Assembly (NCBI GenBank): GCA_964494625.1
Contig: CAZBRT010000003.1
Coordinates: 186,001 to 250,000, forward strand
Source of the DNA: UBA2784 sp964494625
GTDB lineage: Bacteria > Pseudomonadota > Alphaproteobacteria > Micropepsales > Micropepsaceae
DNA length: 64,000 bases
Reading direction: 5' to 3'
Position 1 is the first letter of the stretch; each line of letters opens with the position of its first letter. The position numbers were made by a program, and so were the translations under genes. The notes beneath the pieces were generated by a model. The model was not told the DNA's origin. It was given only the letters and a program-made list of their open reading frames with translations, and searched no databases. Below are positions 41,951 through 54,282 of the stretch, piece by piece.

Positions 41951-43987
41951 ATGCCGGACAACGCGAAAGGAGTACGAGGGCCACGCACAGTGGCCCTGGT
42001 CGGACCCTATGCCAGCGGAAAGACGACGCTGCTTGAAAGCCTTCTGACGGTCACCGGTGCCGTCACCCGCAAAGGGTCCATTACCTCCGGCAACAGCGTG
42101 GGCGATTCCAGCGCCGAGGCGCGCGCCCACCGGATGAGCACCGAGCTCAATGTCGCAACAACGAATTTCATGGGCGAGAGTTTCACCTTCCTTGATTGCC
42201 CCGGCTCGGTCGAGTTTTTCCAGGACACGCTCAATGCCCTTTCCGGTGCCGATGCCGCCGTGGTGGTGACCGAGCCCGACAGCGCCAAGGCGCGGATGCT
42301 GCGCCCGCTGCTCAAATATCTCTCGGATCACGCGATCCCGCATTTCATCTTCGTCAACAAGATCGACAAGGCGCATGGCCGCATCCGCGAGCTTCTGGGC
42401 GCGCTTGCGCCCGTCAGTGACCGCAAGCTGGTGCTGCGCCAGATCCCCATCTGGACCAACGACATCGTCACCGGCTTCATCGATCTCGCGCTCGACCGCG
42501 CCTTCGTCTATCGCGAACATGCGCCGTCCGAGCTGATCGAGCGGCCGGCGGAGATCGAGGAACGTTTCCGCGAGGCACGCTATGAAATGCTGGAGCGTCT
42601 TGCCGATTACGACGACCATCTGATGGAGGAGCTGCTTTCCGACATCGAGCCGCCGCGCGATGAAGTCTTTGCCGACCTTGCGCGCGAACTGGCCGAAGGG
42701 CTGATCGTGCCGGTGATGATCGGGTCGGCCGAGCGCGACAATGGTGTGCGGCGCCTCCTCAAGGCGCTGCGCCATGAGGTGCCTGATGTGGGCCAGTTGG
42801 CAGCGCGCACGGGCAAGGGCTTGCCGGAAGGTGCGGCGCGCGTGGTCAAGACACTCCACACGACGGGCGGCAAGCTTTCCATCGCACGGGTCCTGACGGG
42901 CATGATCAAGGATGGCGCCACACTCCATGCGCCGGACGGAACGGATGCACGCGTCGGCGGGCTCTTTTCGCTGTTGGGTGACAAGTCCACCAAGATGGGA
43001 CAGGCGCAGGCGGGCGATCTCGTCGCATTCGGGCGGCTGGAGCCCGTGCATACCGGCGCGCTCGTGACCATCAGCAAACCGGCAAAGGCAGATGCCGGTG
43101 CATCACCCCTGGTGCCGGTCTATGCGCTCGCGCTCACCGTGTCGGACCGCAAGGATGACGTGAAGCTCTCGCAGGCTTTGCACCGCATCTGCGAGGAGGA
43201 TCCGTCACTCGCCTATATCCATCATCCCGAAACACATGACCTTGTCCTGTCGGGGCAGGGTGACATCCATCTGAAAGTCGCGCTGGAGCGGCTGGCGAAC
43301 CGCTTCGGCATCAAGCTCACGTCGCGGCTGCCGCGCATCCCCTATCGCGAGACGATCAAGAAGCCGGTCACCCAGCATGCGCGGCACAAGAAGCAGTCGG
43401 GCGGGCACGGGCAGTTCGGCGACATCACGGTCGAGATCAAGCCGATGGCGCGCGGCACGGGCATCGTGTTTGACGAGCGCGTGACGGGCGGTGCGGTTCC
43501 CAAGAGCTTCATCCCGGCCATCGAAAAGGGCGTGCGCGATGCGATGCAGACGGGGCCGCTCGGATTTCCCGTCGTTGATGTCGGCGTCACGCTGACGGAC
43601 GGCAAATACCACGATGTCGATTCATCCAACGAAGCCTTCATGATCACGGGCCGCATGGCCGTGCATGAAGGTCTGCCGAATTGCGCGCCGGTGCTGCTTG
43701 AGCCGATCATGGCGGTCAAAATATTCGTGCCGTCAGATGCAACCAGTGCCGTCAACGGCATGGTGTCATCGCGGCGCGGACATATTCTGGGGTTTGACGC
43801 GCGTGACGGCTGGATCGGCTGGGATGTCGTCAATGCCCATGTGCCCGAAAGCGAGTTGTACGGGCTGATCGTCGATCTGCGCTCGGCGACCCTGGGGGTC
43901 GGCACCTACACAGCCGAGTTTGATCATCTTCAGGAACTGACCGGCCGACCGGCCGAGCAGGTATTGGCGGCCAGGAAAGCTTCCTGA
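41951..43987 (+). CDS. Elongation factor G-like GTPase (EF-G paralogue)
   Basis: 678 residues. G1 is GPYASGKT (18-25), G4 NKID at 136-139. The G3 motif reads DCPGS (82-86): the His that activates water in EF-G (DxPGH) is Ser here. Domains II to V are present, including HKKQSGGHGQFGDI of domain IV and a normal C terminus. It is not the main EF-G, which lies with ribosomal genes elsewhere. The altered G3 suggests slow or different GTP hydrolysis. GAAGGAG lies seven bases before the ATG. Confidence 0.92.
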   Translation: MPDNAKGVRGPRTVALVGPYASGKTTLLESLLTVTGAVTRKGSITSGNSVGDSSAEARAHRMSTELNVATTNFMGESFTFLDCPGSVEFFQDTLNALSGADAAVVVTEPDSAKARMLRPLLKYLSDHAIPHFIFVNKIDKAHGRIRELLGALAPVSDRKLVLRQIPIWTNDIVTGFIDLALDRAFVYREHAPSELIERPAEIEERFREARYEMLERLADYDDHLMEELLSDIEPPRDEVFADLARELAEGLIVPVMIGSAERDNGVRRLLKALRHEVPDVGQLAARTGKGLPEGAARVVKTLHTTGGKLSIARVLTGMIKDGATLHAPDGTDARVGGLFSLLGDKSTKMGQAQAGDLVAFGRLEPVHTGALVTISKPAKADAGASPLVPVYALALTVSDRKDDVKLSQALHRICEEDPSLAYIHHPETHDLVLSGQGDIHLKVALERLANRFGIKLTSRLPRIPYRETIKKPVTQHARHKKQSGGHGQFGDITVEIKPMARGTGIVFDERVTGGAVPKSFIPAIEKGVRDAMQTGPLGFPVVDVGVTLTDGKYHDVDSSNEAFMITGRMAVHEGLPNCAPVLLEPIMAVKIFVPSDATSAVNGMVSSRRGHILGFDARDGWIGWDVVNAHVPESELYGLIVDLRSATLGVGTYTAEFDHLQELTGRPAEQVLAARKAS

Positions 43988-44117
43988 CGGCGCAGGATTG
44001 GGGGCGGAAACGGCCCCCCCCCACCGGCGCTCCGGGCAATTGTGTCGGGAATGTCATGAAACCGGAACTCCGGTTCATGCGTATGAGGTGTGTGATCCCT
44101 ACCCGACAGGAAATCCG

Positions 44118-45095
44118 ATGCTGATCAAGCGCCGCAAAAGCTGGGAAATGCCGGAACGGCTGGCCACGCCCGAATCCGTGTTCCTGAACCGCCGCGCGCT
44201 CATCAAGGGGGCGGGCGCGATTGCTGCGGCCGCTTTCGTGGGCGGCTGCGACGACATGGTGACGAGCGCACGCGCACAAGACGGGAATGATCCCTCCGCA
44301 GGCCTCTATCCGGTTGCGCGCAACGATCGCTTCCAGCTGGACCGCGCGCTGACGGATGAAGAGACCGCTTCTACCTACAACAATTTCTACGAGTTCGGTT
44401 CGCACAAGCGCATCTACGAGGCGGCTCAGTCCTTGCCCATCCGGCCGTGGGACATCGTGATCGATGGTGAGGTGGAAGCGCCGCGCACCATCGCCTTCGA
44501 CGATCTGATTGCGCAGATGCCGCTTGAGGAGCGGCTCTATCGCCACCGCTGTGTGGAAGCGTGGTCGATGGCGGTGCCGTGGTCCGGTTTTCCGATGCGT
44601 TCACTCGTGGAATTCGCAAAGCCTTTGGGTAGTGCTGGCTATGTGCGGATGGAAACCTTCATGAACCCGGAAATTGCGCCGGGCCAGCGGCAAAGCTGGT
44701 ATCCATGGCCTTATGTCGAAGGCCTGACGATTGCCGAGGCCACGCACGATCTCGCGTTTCTTGTGACCGGCGTCTATGGCAAGCCCGCCAAGCGCCAGTT
44801 CGGCGCGCCGCTGCGGCTGGCGCTGCCGTGGAAATACGGGTTCAAGTCGATCAAGTCGATTGTGCGCTTCACCTTCACGCGCGAGCGGCCGGTCTCGTTC
44901 TGGCAGGAAATCCAGGGCTCCGAATACGGCTTCTGGGCCAACGTCAATCCGCAAGTGCCGCATCCGCGCTGGAGCCAGGCAACAGAAGAAGTGCTGGGAA
45001 CGGGCGAGCGGGTTCCAACGCTCCTCTTCAATGGCTATGCTGATGAGGTTGCATCGCTTTATGCGAACCTCACCGATGAGCCGATCTATTTCTGA
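44118..45095 (+). CDS. msrP: Periplasmic methionine-sulfoxide reductase, molybdopterin subunit MsrP
   Basis: 325 residues. A Tat signal (NRRALIKGAGAIAAAAF) is followed by the sulfite-oxidase fold. Cys145 in YRHRCVEAWSMAVPW ligates molybdenum. PWPYVEGLTIAEA, GKPAKRQFGAPLRLALPWKYGFK and EIQGSEYGFWANVNP match MsrP (YedY). It repairs oxidised Met in periplasmic proteins. Its usual membrane partner gene msrQ is not next to it: a HAD phosphatase starts directly after the stop. MoaD and MoaE for the cofactor are encoded at 24 kb. Confidence 0.93.
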   Translation: MLIKRRKSWEMPERLATPESVFLNRRALIKGAGAIAAAAFVGGCDDMVTSARAQDGNDPSAGLYPVARNDRFQLDRALTDEETASTYNNFYEFGSHKRIYEAAQSLPIRPWDIVIDGEVEAPRTIAFDDLIAQMPLEERLYRHRCVEAWSMAVPWSGFPMRSLVEFAKPLGSAGYVRMETFMNPEIAPGQRQSWYPWPYVEGLTIAEATHDLAFLVTGVYGKPAKRQFGAPLRLALPWKYGFKSIKSIVRFTFTRERPVSFWQEIQGSEYGFWANVNPQVPHPRWSQATEEVLGTGERVPTLLFNGYADEVASLYANLTDEPIYF

Positions 45096-45755
45096 ATGAC
45101 GCTTCCGGCGCTTGTGATATTTGACTGCGACGGTGTCCTGGTGGACAGCGAAGCCATCGCCAATGAGACGCTGGCCGAAGCGCTGACGGCGCTGGGCCTT
45201 GCGATGACAGGCGCGGAGGCGCGGCGGCGCTTTGTCGGGCTTTCACTCAAGACAATGTGCCGCCAGTTGACCGATGAGTTCGGTCTTGCATTGCCGCCCG
45301 GCTGGGCTGACGAGGTTGAGGCACGCGACTTTGCCGCTTTTCGCGCGCGGTTGCAGCCGGTGTCAGGCGTTGAGCAGCTGATTGAAGCGGTTGATGCGGC
45401 AGGCGTCAAAAAATGTGTCGCCTCGTCGGGCTCGTTTGCCAAGATGGACGTGACGCTCGGCGTTACCGGGCTCAAGCGGCGTTTCGACGAAGTCATCTTC
45501 AACGCCTCGCAAGTGGCGCATGGCAAGCCCGCGCCCGACCTTTTCCTTTACGCCGCAGACCGCATGGGCGTTGCACCCGGCGCATGCGTGGTGATCGAGG
45601 ACAGCATCCATGGCGTCGTTGGCGCGCGGGCGGCCGGCATGCGTGTCATCGGCTATTGCGGCGACATTCTGACGGATCGGGCAGCGCTGGAACGCGCGGG
45701 CGCCGAGATCGTCACCGCGATGGATGAAATCCCGCGCCTTATCGGCATTTCCTGA
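45096..45755 (+). CDS. HAD-superfamily phosphatase (beta-phosphoglucomutase/Gph-like)
   Basis: 219 residues. Motif I is FDCDGVLVDSEA with the nucleophile Asp, motif II CVASSGS, motif III with Lys in HGKPAPDLFLYAA and motif IV VIEDSIHGVVGARAAGM. A helical cap lies after motif I. The ATG follows the msrP stop by zero bases, so it is co-translated with it. Substrate not evident; sugar phosphates are typical. Confidence 0.92.
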   Translation: MTLPALVIFDCDGVLVDSEAIANETLAEALTALGLAMTGAEARRRFVGLSLKTMCRQLTDEFGLALPPGWADEVEARDFAAFRARLQPVSGVEQLIEAVDAAGVKKCVASSGSFAKMDVTLGVTGLKRRFDEVIFNASQVAHGKPAPDLFLYAADRMGVAPGACVVIEDSIHGVVGARAAGMRVIGYCGDILTDRAALERAGAEIVTAMDEIPRLIGIS

Positions 45756-46724
45756 TCAGGCGGCTGCTTCGCTGTTGTCCGCGTGTGCAGCATGGGCGAT
45801 GAATTTTTCGGCTTCCAGCGCCGCCATGCAACCCATGCCGGCGGCGGTCACGGCTTGGCGGTAGATTTTGTCGCGCACATCGCCCGCTGCGAACACGCCG
45901 GGAACCGATGTCGCGGTCGAATCCGGGCGGGTCAGGATATAGCCTTCCGCATCCATCCCGAGCTGGCCCGTGAAAAGCTGGGTCGCAGGCACATGCCCGA
46001 TGGCGACGAACAATCCGTCGGCCTTGACGGTCTGGCGCGCGCCGGTCTTCAGATTGCGGGTGATCACGCCGGTGACCGAAACCGGATCCTTCGTGCCCTC
46101 AAGGTCTTCCACCACGCTGTCCCACATGACGCTGATCTTGGGATGCGCCAAGAGGCGCTGCTGGTTCATCTTGTCGGCGCGCAGACTGTCGCGACGATGG
46201 ATGAGTGTCACTTTGCTCGCGAAATTGGTGAGGAAGAGCGCTTCTTCCACCGCCGTGTTGCCGCCGCCGACGACAACCACTTCCTTGCCGCGGAAGAAAA
46301 AGCCGTCGCAGGTCGCGCAGGCCGAAACACCATGGCCCTGAAAAGTCTGTTCGGCCTCGATGCCGAGCCAGCGCGCCTGTGCGCCGGTCGCGATCACCAG
46401 CGTGTCGCAGGTATAGGCCGTGCCGCCGTCACCGGTGAGGCGGAAGGGGCGGCGTGACAGGTCTGCCTTCACGATCACATCGTCGGCGAAATCCACGCCC
46501 AGATGTCCGCATTGCGCCTTCATCTGCTCCATGAGCCACGGACCCTGGATGGCGGTTGCAAAGCCCGGATAATTCTCGACATCGGTGGTGATGGTGAGCT
46601 GTCCGCCGGGTTGCAGGCCGGCAACAACCAGAGGCTTCAGCATCGCGCGCGCGGCATAGATCGCGGCGGTGTAACCGGCCGGGCCGGAACCAAGGATAAG
46701 GACAGGAGCGTGGCGCGTGGACAT
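45756..46724 (-). CDS. trxB: Thioredoxin reductase
   Basis: 322 residues. FAD site LGSGPAGYTAAIYAARA, redox pair CATCDG (Cys136 and Cys139), NADPH site VVGGGNTAVEEALFL, and the C-terminal GVFAAGDVRDKIYRQAVTAAG are intact. It keeps thioredoxin reduced with NADPH. A candidate promoter lies 32 bases upstream of the ATG. The Lrp gene nearby at 47942 is a frequent neighbour of trxB in this class. Confidence 0.97.
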   Translation of the reverse strand: MSTRHAPVLILGSGPAGYTAAIYAARAMLKPLVVAGLQPGGQLTITTDVENYPGFATAIQGPWLMEQMKAQCGHLGVDFADDVIVKADLSRRPFRLTGDGGTAYTCDTLVIATGAQARWLGIEAEQTFQGHGVSACATCDGFFFRGKEVVVVGGGNTAVEEALFLTNFASKVTLIHRRDSLRADKMNQQRLLAHPKISVMWDSVVEDLEGTKDPVSVTGVITRNLKTGARQTVKADGLFVAIGHVPATQLFTGQLGMDAEGYILTRPDSTATSVPGVFAAGDVRDKIYRQAVTAAGMGCMAALEAEKFIAHAAHADNSEAAA

Positions 46725-46755
46725 GGGTGATCCAGGTGAGAAAGGGCGTGGGCAC

Positions 46756-46784
46756 TAGATAGGAAGTTTGGGGCCGGGCTGCAA
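46756..46784 (-). promoter_or_regulatory. Candidate promoter of trxB
   Basis: On the minus strand TTGCAG (46779-46784), 17 bases, then TATCTA (46756-46761), a good match to the sigma-70 type consensus. Confidence 0.5.
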
Positions 46785-46802
46785 TCTTGCCCATATGACG
46801 GG

Positions 46803-47798
46803 TCAAAGGCGGGCAAGTTCCCGGATTTTGGCGGCGATGCGTGCGGTTTCATGCAGGGGTTCATAGTTCCAGCGCTGAATTTCCCCCGTGAACATGCGGG
46901 CGATGCCCCGGCGGATCAGCTCGCCACGGAACGAATCAAATTTCGGCTTGCCGCCATCCAGCGCCATAAGATGGACGGGCGCGCCGGTCGCAGCCGCTTC
47001 CGTCATCATGGCGACCGAATCCTCGGTCACGAGGATAGCGTCGGCGAAGGCGAGAAGACCGGGATAGGGATTTATTCCTGTGGCGTCCCAGACCCAGGCG
47101 CTGGTGGCCTCCAATGACTTCCGGATGATCGCGGCAGACTCATGGGGTGTGCGGCGCGACAGCGTTACCATCAGCGATGCGCCGCTTTTTGCCAGTGCCA
47201 AGAGCGACGCGCCGATGATGCGCGCGCGGTTCTCGCCAAGCCGGTGCGCCCGCGAATTGCCGCCGATCAGAACCGCCACGCGCGGTGCAGCAAGTTTGCC
47301 GAATTCGCCCGCGAATTTTTCGCGCGCCAAGGCGAGGGCTTTATCGTTGATGCGATGTGGCGCGCCGACCACCGGAAAGACATTCGGCCCTTCAATTCCA
47401 TCATGCAGCGGCGGTACGACGAGATCGAAGGCATCCAGCCGATAACGCGGTGCCTGTGTCTGCACCGTAAAAGTCCTGCCGCCCGAAAGACGCTTGACCG
47501 CAAGGCTCACCGGAATGCTCTGGCGGCCGATGCCGATCAGGACTTTGGGCCAGGGTGGCGCGACCGACGATGAGGTCGCGTCCAGCTTCGCCAGCACATC
47601 TCCCGGCACATGAGGGGCGAGGAGCTGCCAGGGGAAACGCAGGCGCACGTGCTTGGTCTCAAAGGGCAGGTCCAGCGCTTCAGCGATGCCGATGCCCTGA
47701 TTTTCCATGCCGGCATGGCCTTCGCTGACCACCCACGCGCCATGCCAGAGCTGTTGCCCTATGCCGTGAGATTGCGTGATGGATGACGGAGGCGTCAT
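46803..47798 (-). CDS. ELM1/GtrOC1-type family protein (DUF1022)
   Basis: 331 residues. WVVSEGHAGMENQGIGIAEAL, VLIGIGRQSIPVSLAVKRL, AVLIGGNSRAHRL and TEDSVAMMTEAAATGAPVHLM define the ELM1 family, which has a glycosyltransferase-B-like fold. Plant ELM1 acts in mitochondrial fission; the bacterial role is unknown but nucleotide-sugar binding is plausible. It lies 78 bases upstream of trxB, with that gene's promoter in the gap. Confidence 0.88.
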   Translation of the reverse strand: MTPPSSITQSHGIGQQLWHGAWVVSEGHAGMENQGIGIAEALDLPFETKHVRLRFPWQLLAPHVPGDVLAKLDATSSSVAPPWPKVLIGIGRQSIPVSLAVKRLSGGRTFTVQTQAPRYRLDAFDLVVPPLHDGIEGPNVFPVVGAPHRINDKALALAREKFAGEFGKLAAPRVAVLIGGNSRAHRLGENRARIIGASLLALAKSGASLMVTLSRRTPHESAAIIRKSLEATSAWVWDATGINPYPGLLAFADAILVTEDSVAMMTEAAATGAPVHLMALDGGKPKFDSFRGELIRRGIARMFTGEIQRWNYEPLHETARIAAKIRELARL

Positions 47799-47941
47799 TT
47801 TGCTGCGGTTTGGCGAAACATTGTTGCTGACTTGTTGGATTTTGCGCTTAGGATGGGACCAGTTCTTTCCTGGCGACCCGATTTTACGCCCAAAGTTCAG
47901 GCGAACACCGGGGCCGTCCCAACCCTTCTTAGGGGAAAAGC

Positions 47942-48430
47942 ATGCAGCGTATCAAACTCGATACTATTGACCGGCGCATCCTTTCCGAACTGCGCGATGA
48001 CGGGCGCATCACCAATGTCGAACTGGCCCGGCGGGTGAAGATTTCACCGCCCCCGTGCCTTCGCCGTGTGCGGGCGCTGGAGGAGGCGGGCTTCATCAAG
48101 GGCTATCACGCCGATCTTGATGCGCGGTTGCTCGGCTATGAGGTGACGGTCTTTGTGATGGTGGGCCTTTCCACCCAGGCGGACGCGGATTTGCGTGCCT
48201 TCGAGGATCAGGTGCGCGGCTGGCCGATCGTGCGCGAGTGCTACATGCTGAACGGCGAGATCGATTTCATCCTGAAATGCGTGGCACATGATCTCTCCGC
48301 ATTCCAGACCTTCCTCACCGAAGAGCTGACGCGCGCCAAGAACGTGTCGAGCGTGAAGACCTCGCTGATCGTGCGCACGTCGAAGGACGAGCCGGGCGTG
48401 CCGGTCGAACCCTTGAAGCAGCCGGGCTGA
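47942..48430 (+). CDS. Lrp/AsnC family transcriptional regulator
   Basis: 162 residues. The helix-turn-helix is DTIDRRILSELRDDGRITNVELARRV with PPPCLRRVRALEEAGFI (in parts); the C-terminal RAM domain binds an amino acid (GEIDFILKCVAHDLSAFQTF). AGGGGAAAAGC precedes the ATG. It is divergent from the ELM1-like gene and is followed four bases on by an MFS exporter, which may be its target. Confidence 0.95.
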   Translation: MQRIKLDTIDRRILSELRDDGRITNVELARRVKISPPPCLRRVRALEEAGFIKGYHADLDARLLGYEVTVFVMVGLSTQADADLRAFEDQVRGWPIVRECYMLNGEIDFILKCVAHDLSAFQTFLTEELTRAKNVSSVKTSLIVRTSKDEPGVPVEPLKQPG

Positions 48431-48434
48431 ACCC

Positions 48435-49712
48435 TTGAACGAACCGCCTGCGCCGCATGACGGCGGTGTCTTTTCACCGGCCCTGTTCAGGCATGCCGAT
48501 TTCGTGCGGCTGTGGCTCGCGCAGACGGGCAGCGCGTTCGGCAGCCGTGTCACGCGCACGGCGTTGCCTGCGATTGCCATCCTGACGCTGGCTGCCAGCC
48601 CGTCGGAAGTAACGGCGATGTCGGTCCTTGGCCTCGTTCCGGGTGCCGTCATCGGCATTGCGGCCGGTGCGATGATCGACCGGGCACGCAAGCGCCGCGT
48701 GATGATCGCCTCTGACCTCGTGCGCGCGATGCTTGTGCTCCTGGTGCCGCTTGCGGGGCTTGCCGCCTTTCTTTCCATGCCGCTTCTCTATGTCGTCTCG
48801 TTCGCGGTGGGCGCGGCAAGTGCGATGTTCCAGCTGGCCAACAGCGCCTATGTGCCCGTGCTCGTGGGCCGCACGCATCTTGTGGAAGCCAACTCGAAAC
48901 TGGGTGCCACCGATTCTGCGGCCGAGATCACGGGGCCGGCGGCTACGGGCATCCTGATCGAGTGGCTGACGGCGCCCGTCACGATGGTGATCGATGCGGC
49001 GACCTATCTCTGGTCGGCATTGATGCTCTGGCGCATCAGCGCGCGCGAGACGGTCAATCCGGCTTCAGCTGTCCATGGGGTGGACGAGGGCGAGAGTGTC
49101 ATGGGGCTTTGGGCGGGCATGGGGATCGCGCTCCGCCATCCGTTGCTGCGTCCGCTTCTGCTTGCCGAGATTCCGCGCGCGGCCTATGTCGGCGCGCTTA
49201 TCTCGCTCTACATGTATTATGTGCTCGAGACGCTCGCGCTCTCGCCGGGTCTTGCGGGCATCATCATCGGCTTTGGCGGGCTCGGCGCGCTGGGCGGTGC
49301 GATCATCGCAAGTTCGCTGCCGCGCCTTTTCGGCTTTGGTCCTGCGATCATTTTGACCGCCCTTGTCGGCGAGGCGGCGGCGCTGCTCATTCCCTTGTCA
49401 GCCGAGGGGCTGACTGTCCCCTTGCTGATCGCGCACCAGCTTGTGGGTGACGCTTTCCTGATGGCGCATCTCGTCCTGATCATGAGCCTGCGCCAGGTCG
49501 TGGCGCCTGCGCACGCGCTGGCGCGGGTCAATGGCGCGTTCACGGCGATGCAGGGGTTGATGCTGCCGATCGCTGCCGTTTCCGTCGGGTTCCTCGCCGA
49601 AACGGTGGGTGTCACGATGACGATGTGGATTGCGACCGGCATCGGCATGCTGGCACCTGCGATCCTGTGCACGCGCGGGATGTTGGGGTTGAGGAGGCTT
49701 GCAAAAACCTGA
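48435..49712 (+). CDS. MFS transporter (EntS-like, MFS_3 type)
   Basis: 425 residues with about twelve membrane helices. The N-terminal LFRHADFVRLWLAQTGSAFG and the loop IDRARKRRVMIASDLVRAML match the MFS_3 group that includes the enterobactin exporter EntS and macrolide pumps. The TTG at 48435 is the only start that gives the usual N terminus. It probably exports a small molecule; control by the preceding Lrp protein is inferred from position. Confidence 0.9.
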   Translation: MNEPPAPHDGGVFSPALFRHADFVRLWLAQTGSAFGSRVTRTALPAIAILTLAASPSEVTAMSVLGLVPGAVIGIAAGAMIDRARKRRVMIASDLVRAMLVLLVPLAGLAAFLSMPLLYVVSFAVGAASAMFQLANSAYVPVLVGRTHLVEANSKLGATDSAAEITGPAATGILIEWLTAPVTMVIDAATYLWSALMLWRISARETVNPASAVHGVDEGESVMGLWAGMGIALRHPLLRPLLLAEIPRAAYVGALISLYMYYVLETLALSPGLAGIIIGFGGLGALGGAIIASSLPRLFGFGPAIILTALVGEAAALLIPLSAEGLTVPLLIAHQLVGDAFLMAHLVLIMSLRQVVAPAHALARVNGAFTAMQGLMLPIAAVSVGFLAETVGVTMTMWIATGIGMLAPAILCTRGMLGLRRLAKT

Positions 49713-49753
49713 TTGATCGGAGTTGCGTGGTGGGTAGCGCCGGGAACAGGTTG

Positions 49754-49906
49754 CCCTCGCCCCGCGCTTCAAGCGGGGAGAGGGCGCGCGGCGATTTGGC
49801 CGCGCGGGTGAGGGGCGTTTTCTGTCGCGTCGCTTCAACGGCCCCTCACGAGATTTGCCGAAGCGCAAATCTCTGCTCTCCCCGCAGTATCGCGGGGAGA
49901 GCGAAG
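49754..49906. repeat. Five-stem intergenic repeat, copy 2
   Basis: Stems: S1 CCCTC-g-CCCCGC with GCGGGG-a-GAGGG (49754-49784, loop seven bases); S2 CGCGCGGC with GCCGCGCG just after it; S3 GTGAGGGGC with GCCCCTCAC (49808-49849); S4 GAGATTTGC with GCAAATCTC (49850-49873, loop six); S5 GCTCTCCCCGC with GCGGGGAGAGC (49875-49902). It fills the 357-base gap between the MFS gene and the small membrane protein, 41 bases after the MFS stop. The remaining part of the gap (49907-50069) shows no gene. Confidence 0.85.
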
Positions 49907-50069
49907 AGATGGCGCGAATGGGTGCCTTGTTTCAATTTCAATCACTTAAGTGATGAACGGCGCGGCCGTTCACCGTCACATGCTTGCCATTCTTGACAGG
50001 CAGAGAGGAATGAGAGGACGCTCCGGCTGGCTTTGCATCGGGGTGCAGGTTCTTTTCGGAGGGGTTGCC

Positions 50070-50393
50070 ATGTTCTGGCGTGCAGTTGTTTCAGCGTGGC
50101 GCAGCGTCGTCTCGATCCTGATGGCGTTTGCCCTCCTCATCCTCTCCTTCATCTATTGGCCCGAGCAGCTCAACACGACGCTGGAAGTGTCGGGGACAAT
50201 CCGCGATTTCCTGCTGGCCCATGTCGGCGAGGACGCGCAGACGCAGATTCTCGCCAAGGAAGTGCTGACAGAAGAGAAGATCACGATGGCGATCCTCTTT
50301 CTGGTCTCGCGGCTCTTCATCCTGACGGCGTTGATCTTCGTCTTCCAGGTTCTCTACGAACTGGTGTTCGGCCGCGCCCGCCGCGACGCGTGA
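50070..50393 (+). CDS. Small membrane protein, unknown
   Basis: 107 residues. Two membrane helices, at about 10-29 and 76-98, flank a polar loop (EVSGTIRDFLLAHVGEDAQT). GGAGGGG lies seven bases before the ATG at 50070. The ends are basic (ELVFGRARRDA). No family is recognised. Its stop is five bases from the greA stop on the other strand. Confidence 0.75.
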   Translation: MFWRAVVSAWRSVVSILMAFALLILSFIYWPEQLNTTLEVSGTIRDFLLAHVGEDAQTQILAKEVLTEEKITMAILFLVSRLFILTALIFVFQVLYELVFGRARRDA

Positions 50394-50397
50394 AGCG

Positions 50398-50874
50398 TCA
50401 GACGAACGTGACCTTGATGATCTCGTAGGAGCGTGCGCCGCCGGGTGCGGCCACTTCCACGCTGTCGCCGATTGTCTTGCCGATGAGCGCGCGCGCCAGC
50501 GGCGAGGAGATCGAGAGGCGCTTCTGCTTCACGTCGGCCTCATAGTCGCCGACGATCATGTAGGTCGATTTCTGGTCGGTGTCTTCGTCCACCAAAGTCA
50601 CCGTCGCGCCAAAGCGCACGACCTTGCCGGTCAGCTTTGACGGGTCGATGACTTGCGCGCGCAACAGCAGGTCATCAAGCTCCATAATGCGGCCTTCGAT
50701 GAAACCCTGACGCTCCTTGGCGGCGTGGTACTCGGCGTTTTCGCTCAGATCGCCATGCGCGCGGGCTTCGGCAATCGCCTTGATGACGGCGGGCCGCTCC
50801 TCCTGCTTCAGGCGGCGAAGCTCCTCCTCCATCCGGGCGAGGCCAGGGGCGGTCATGGGAACCCTATCGCTCAT
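50398..50874 (-). CDS. greA: Transcription elongation factor GreA
   Basis: 158 residues. The N-terminal coiled coil carries the acidic tip (ARAHGDLSENAEYHAAKERQ) that enters RNA polymerase to stimulate RNA cleavage; the C-terminal FKBP-like domain ends GARSYEIIKVTF. It follows carB by 124 bases, a usual neighbour in this class. Confidence 0.97.
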   Translation of the reverse strand: MSDRVPMTAPGLARMEEELRRLKQEERPAVIKAIAEARAHGDLSENAEYHAAKERQGFIEGRIMELDDLLLRAQVIDPSKLTGKVVRFGATVTLVDEDTDQKSTYMIVGDYEADVKQKRLSISSPLARALIGKTIGDSVEVAAPGGARSYEIIKVTFV

Positions 50875-50998
50875 CTCTCAGGCTCTCTTAAGCTTGGGGG
50901 GAATGCGGGGAAACGCCAGCCCCTTGCCGCGACCTCTGGTCTGCGGCGGCGTGGCTGGCCGGAAATGCTGACGCCGGGGCAGCGCGCCCCTCACGCCC

Positions 50999-54259
<3,261 letters not shown>

Positions 54260-54282
54260 GGGTCATATCACTCTCTGTGCAG

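Noticed and set aside
41057..43051. A single open minus-strand frame of 664 codons
   Set aside because: Only the part 41057-41743 is a gene (DUF4328). The rest is antisense to the EF-G paralogue and is an artefact of high GC, with Arg, His and Ala rich nonsense sequence.
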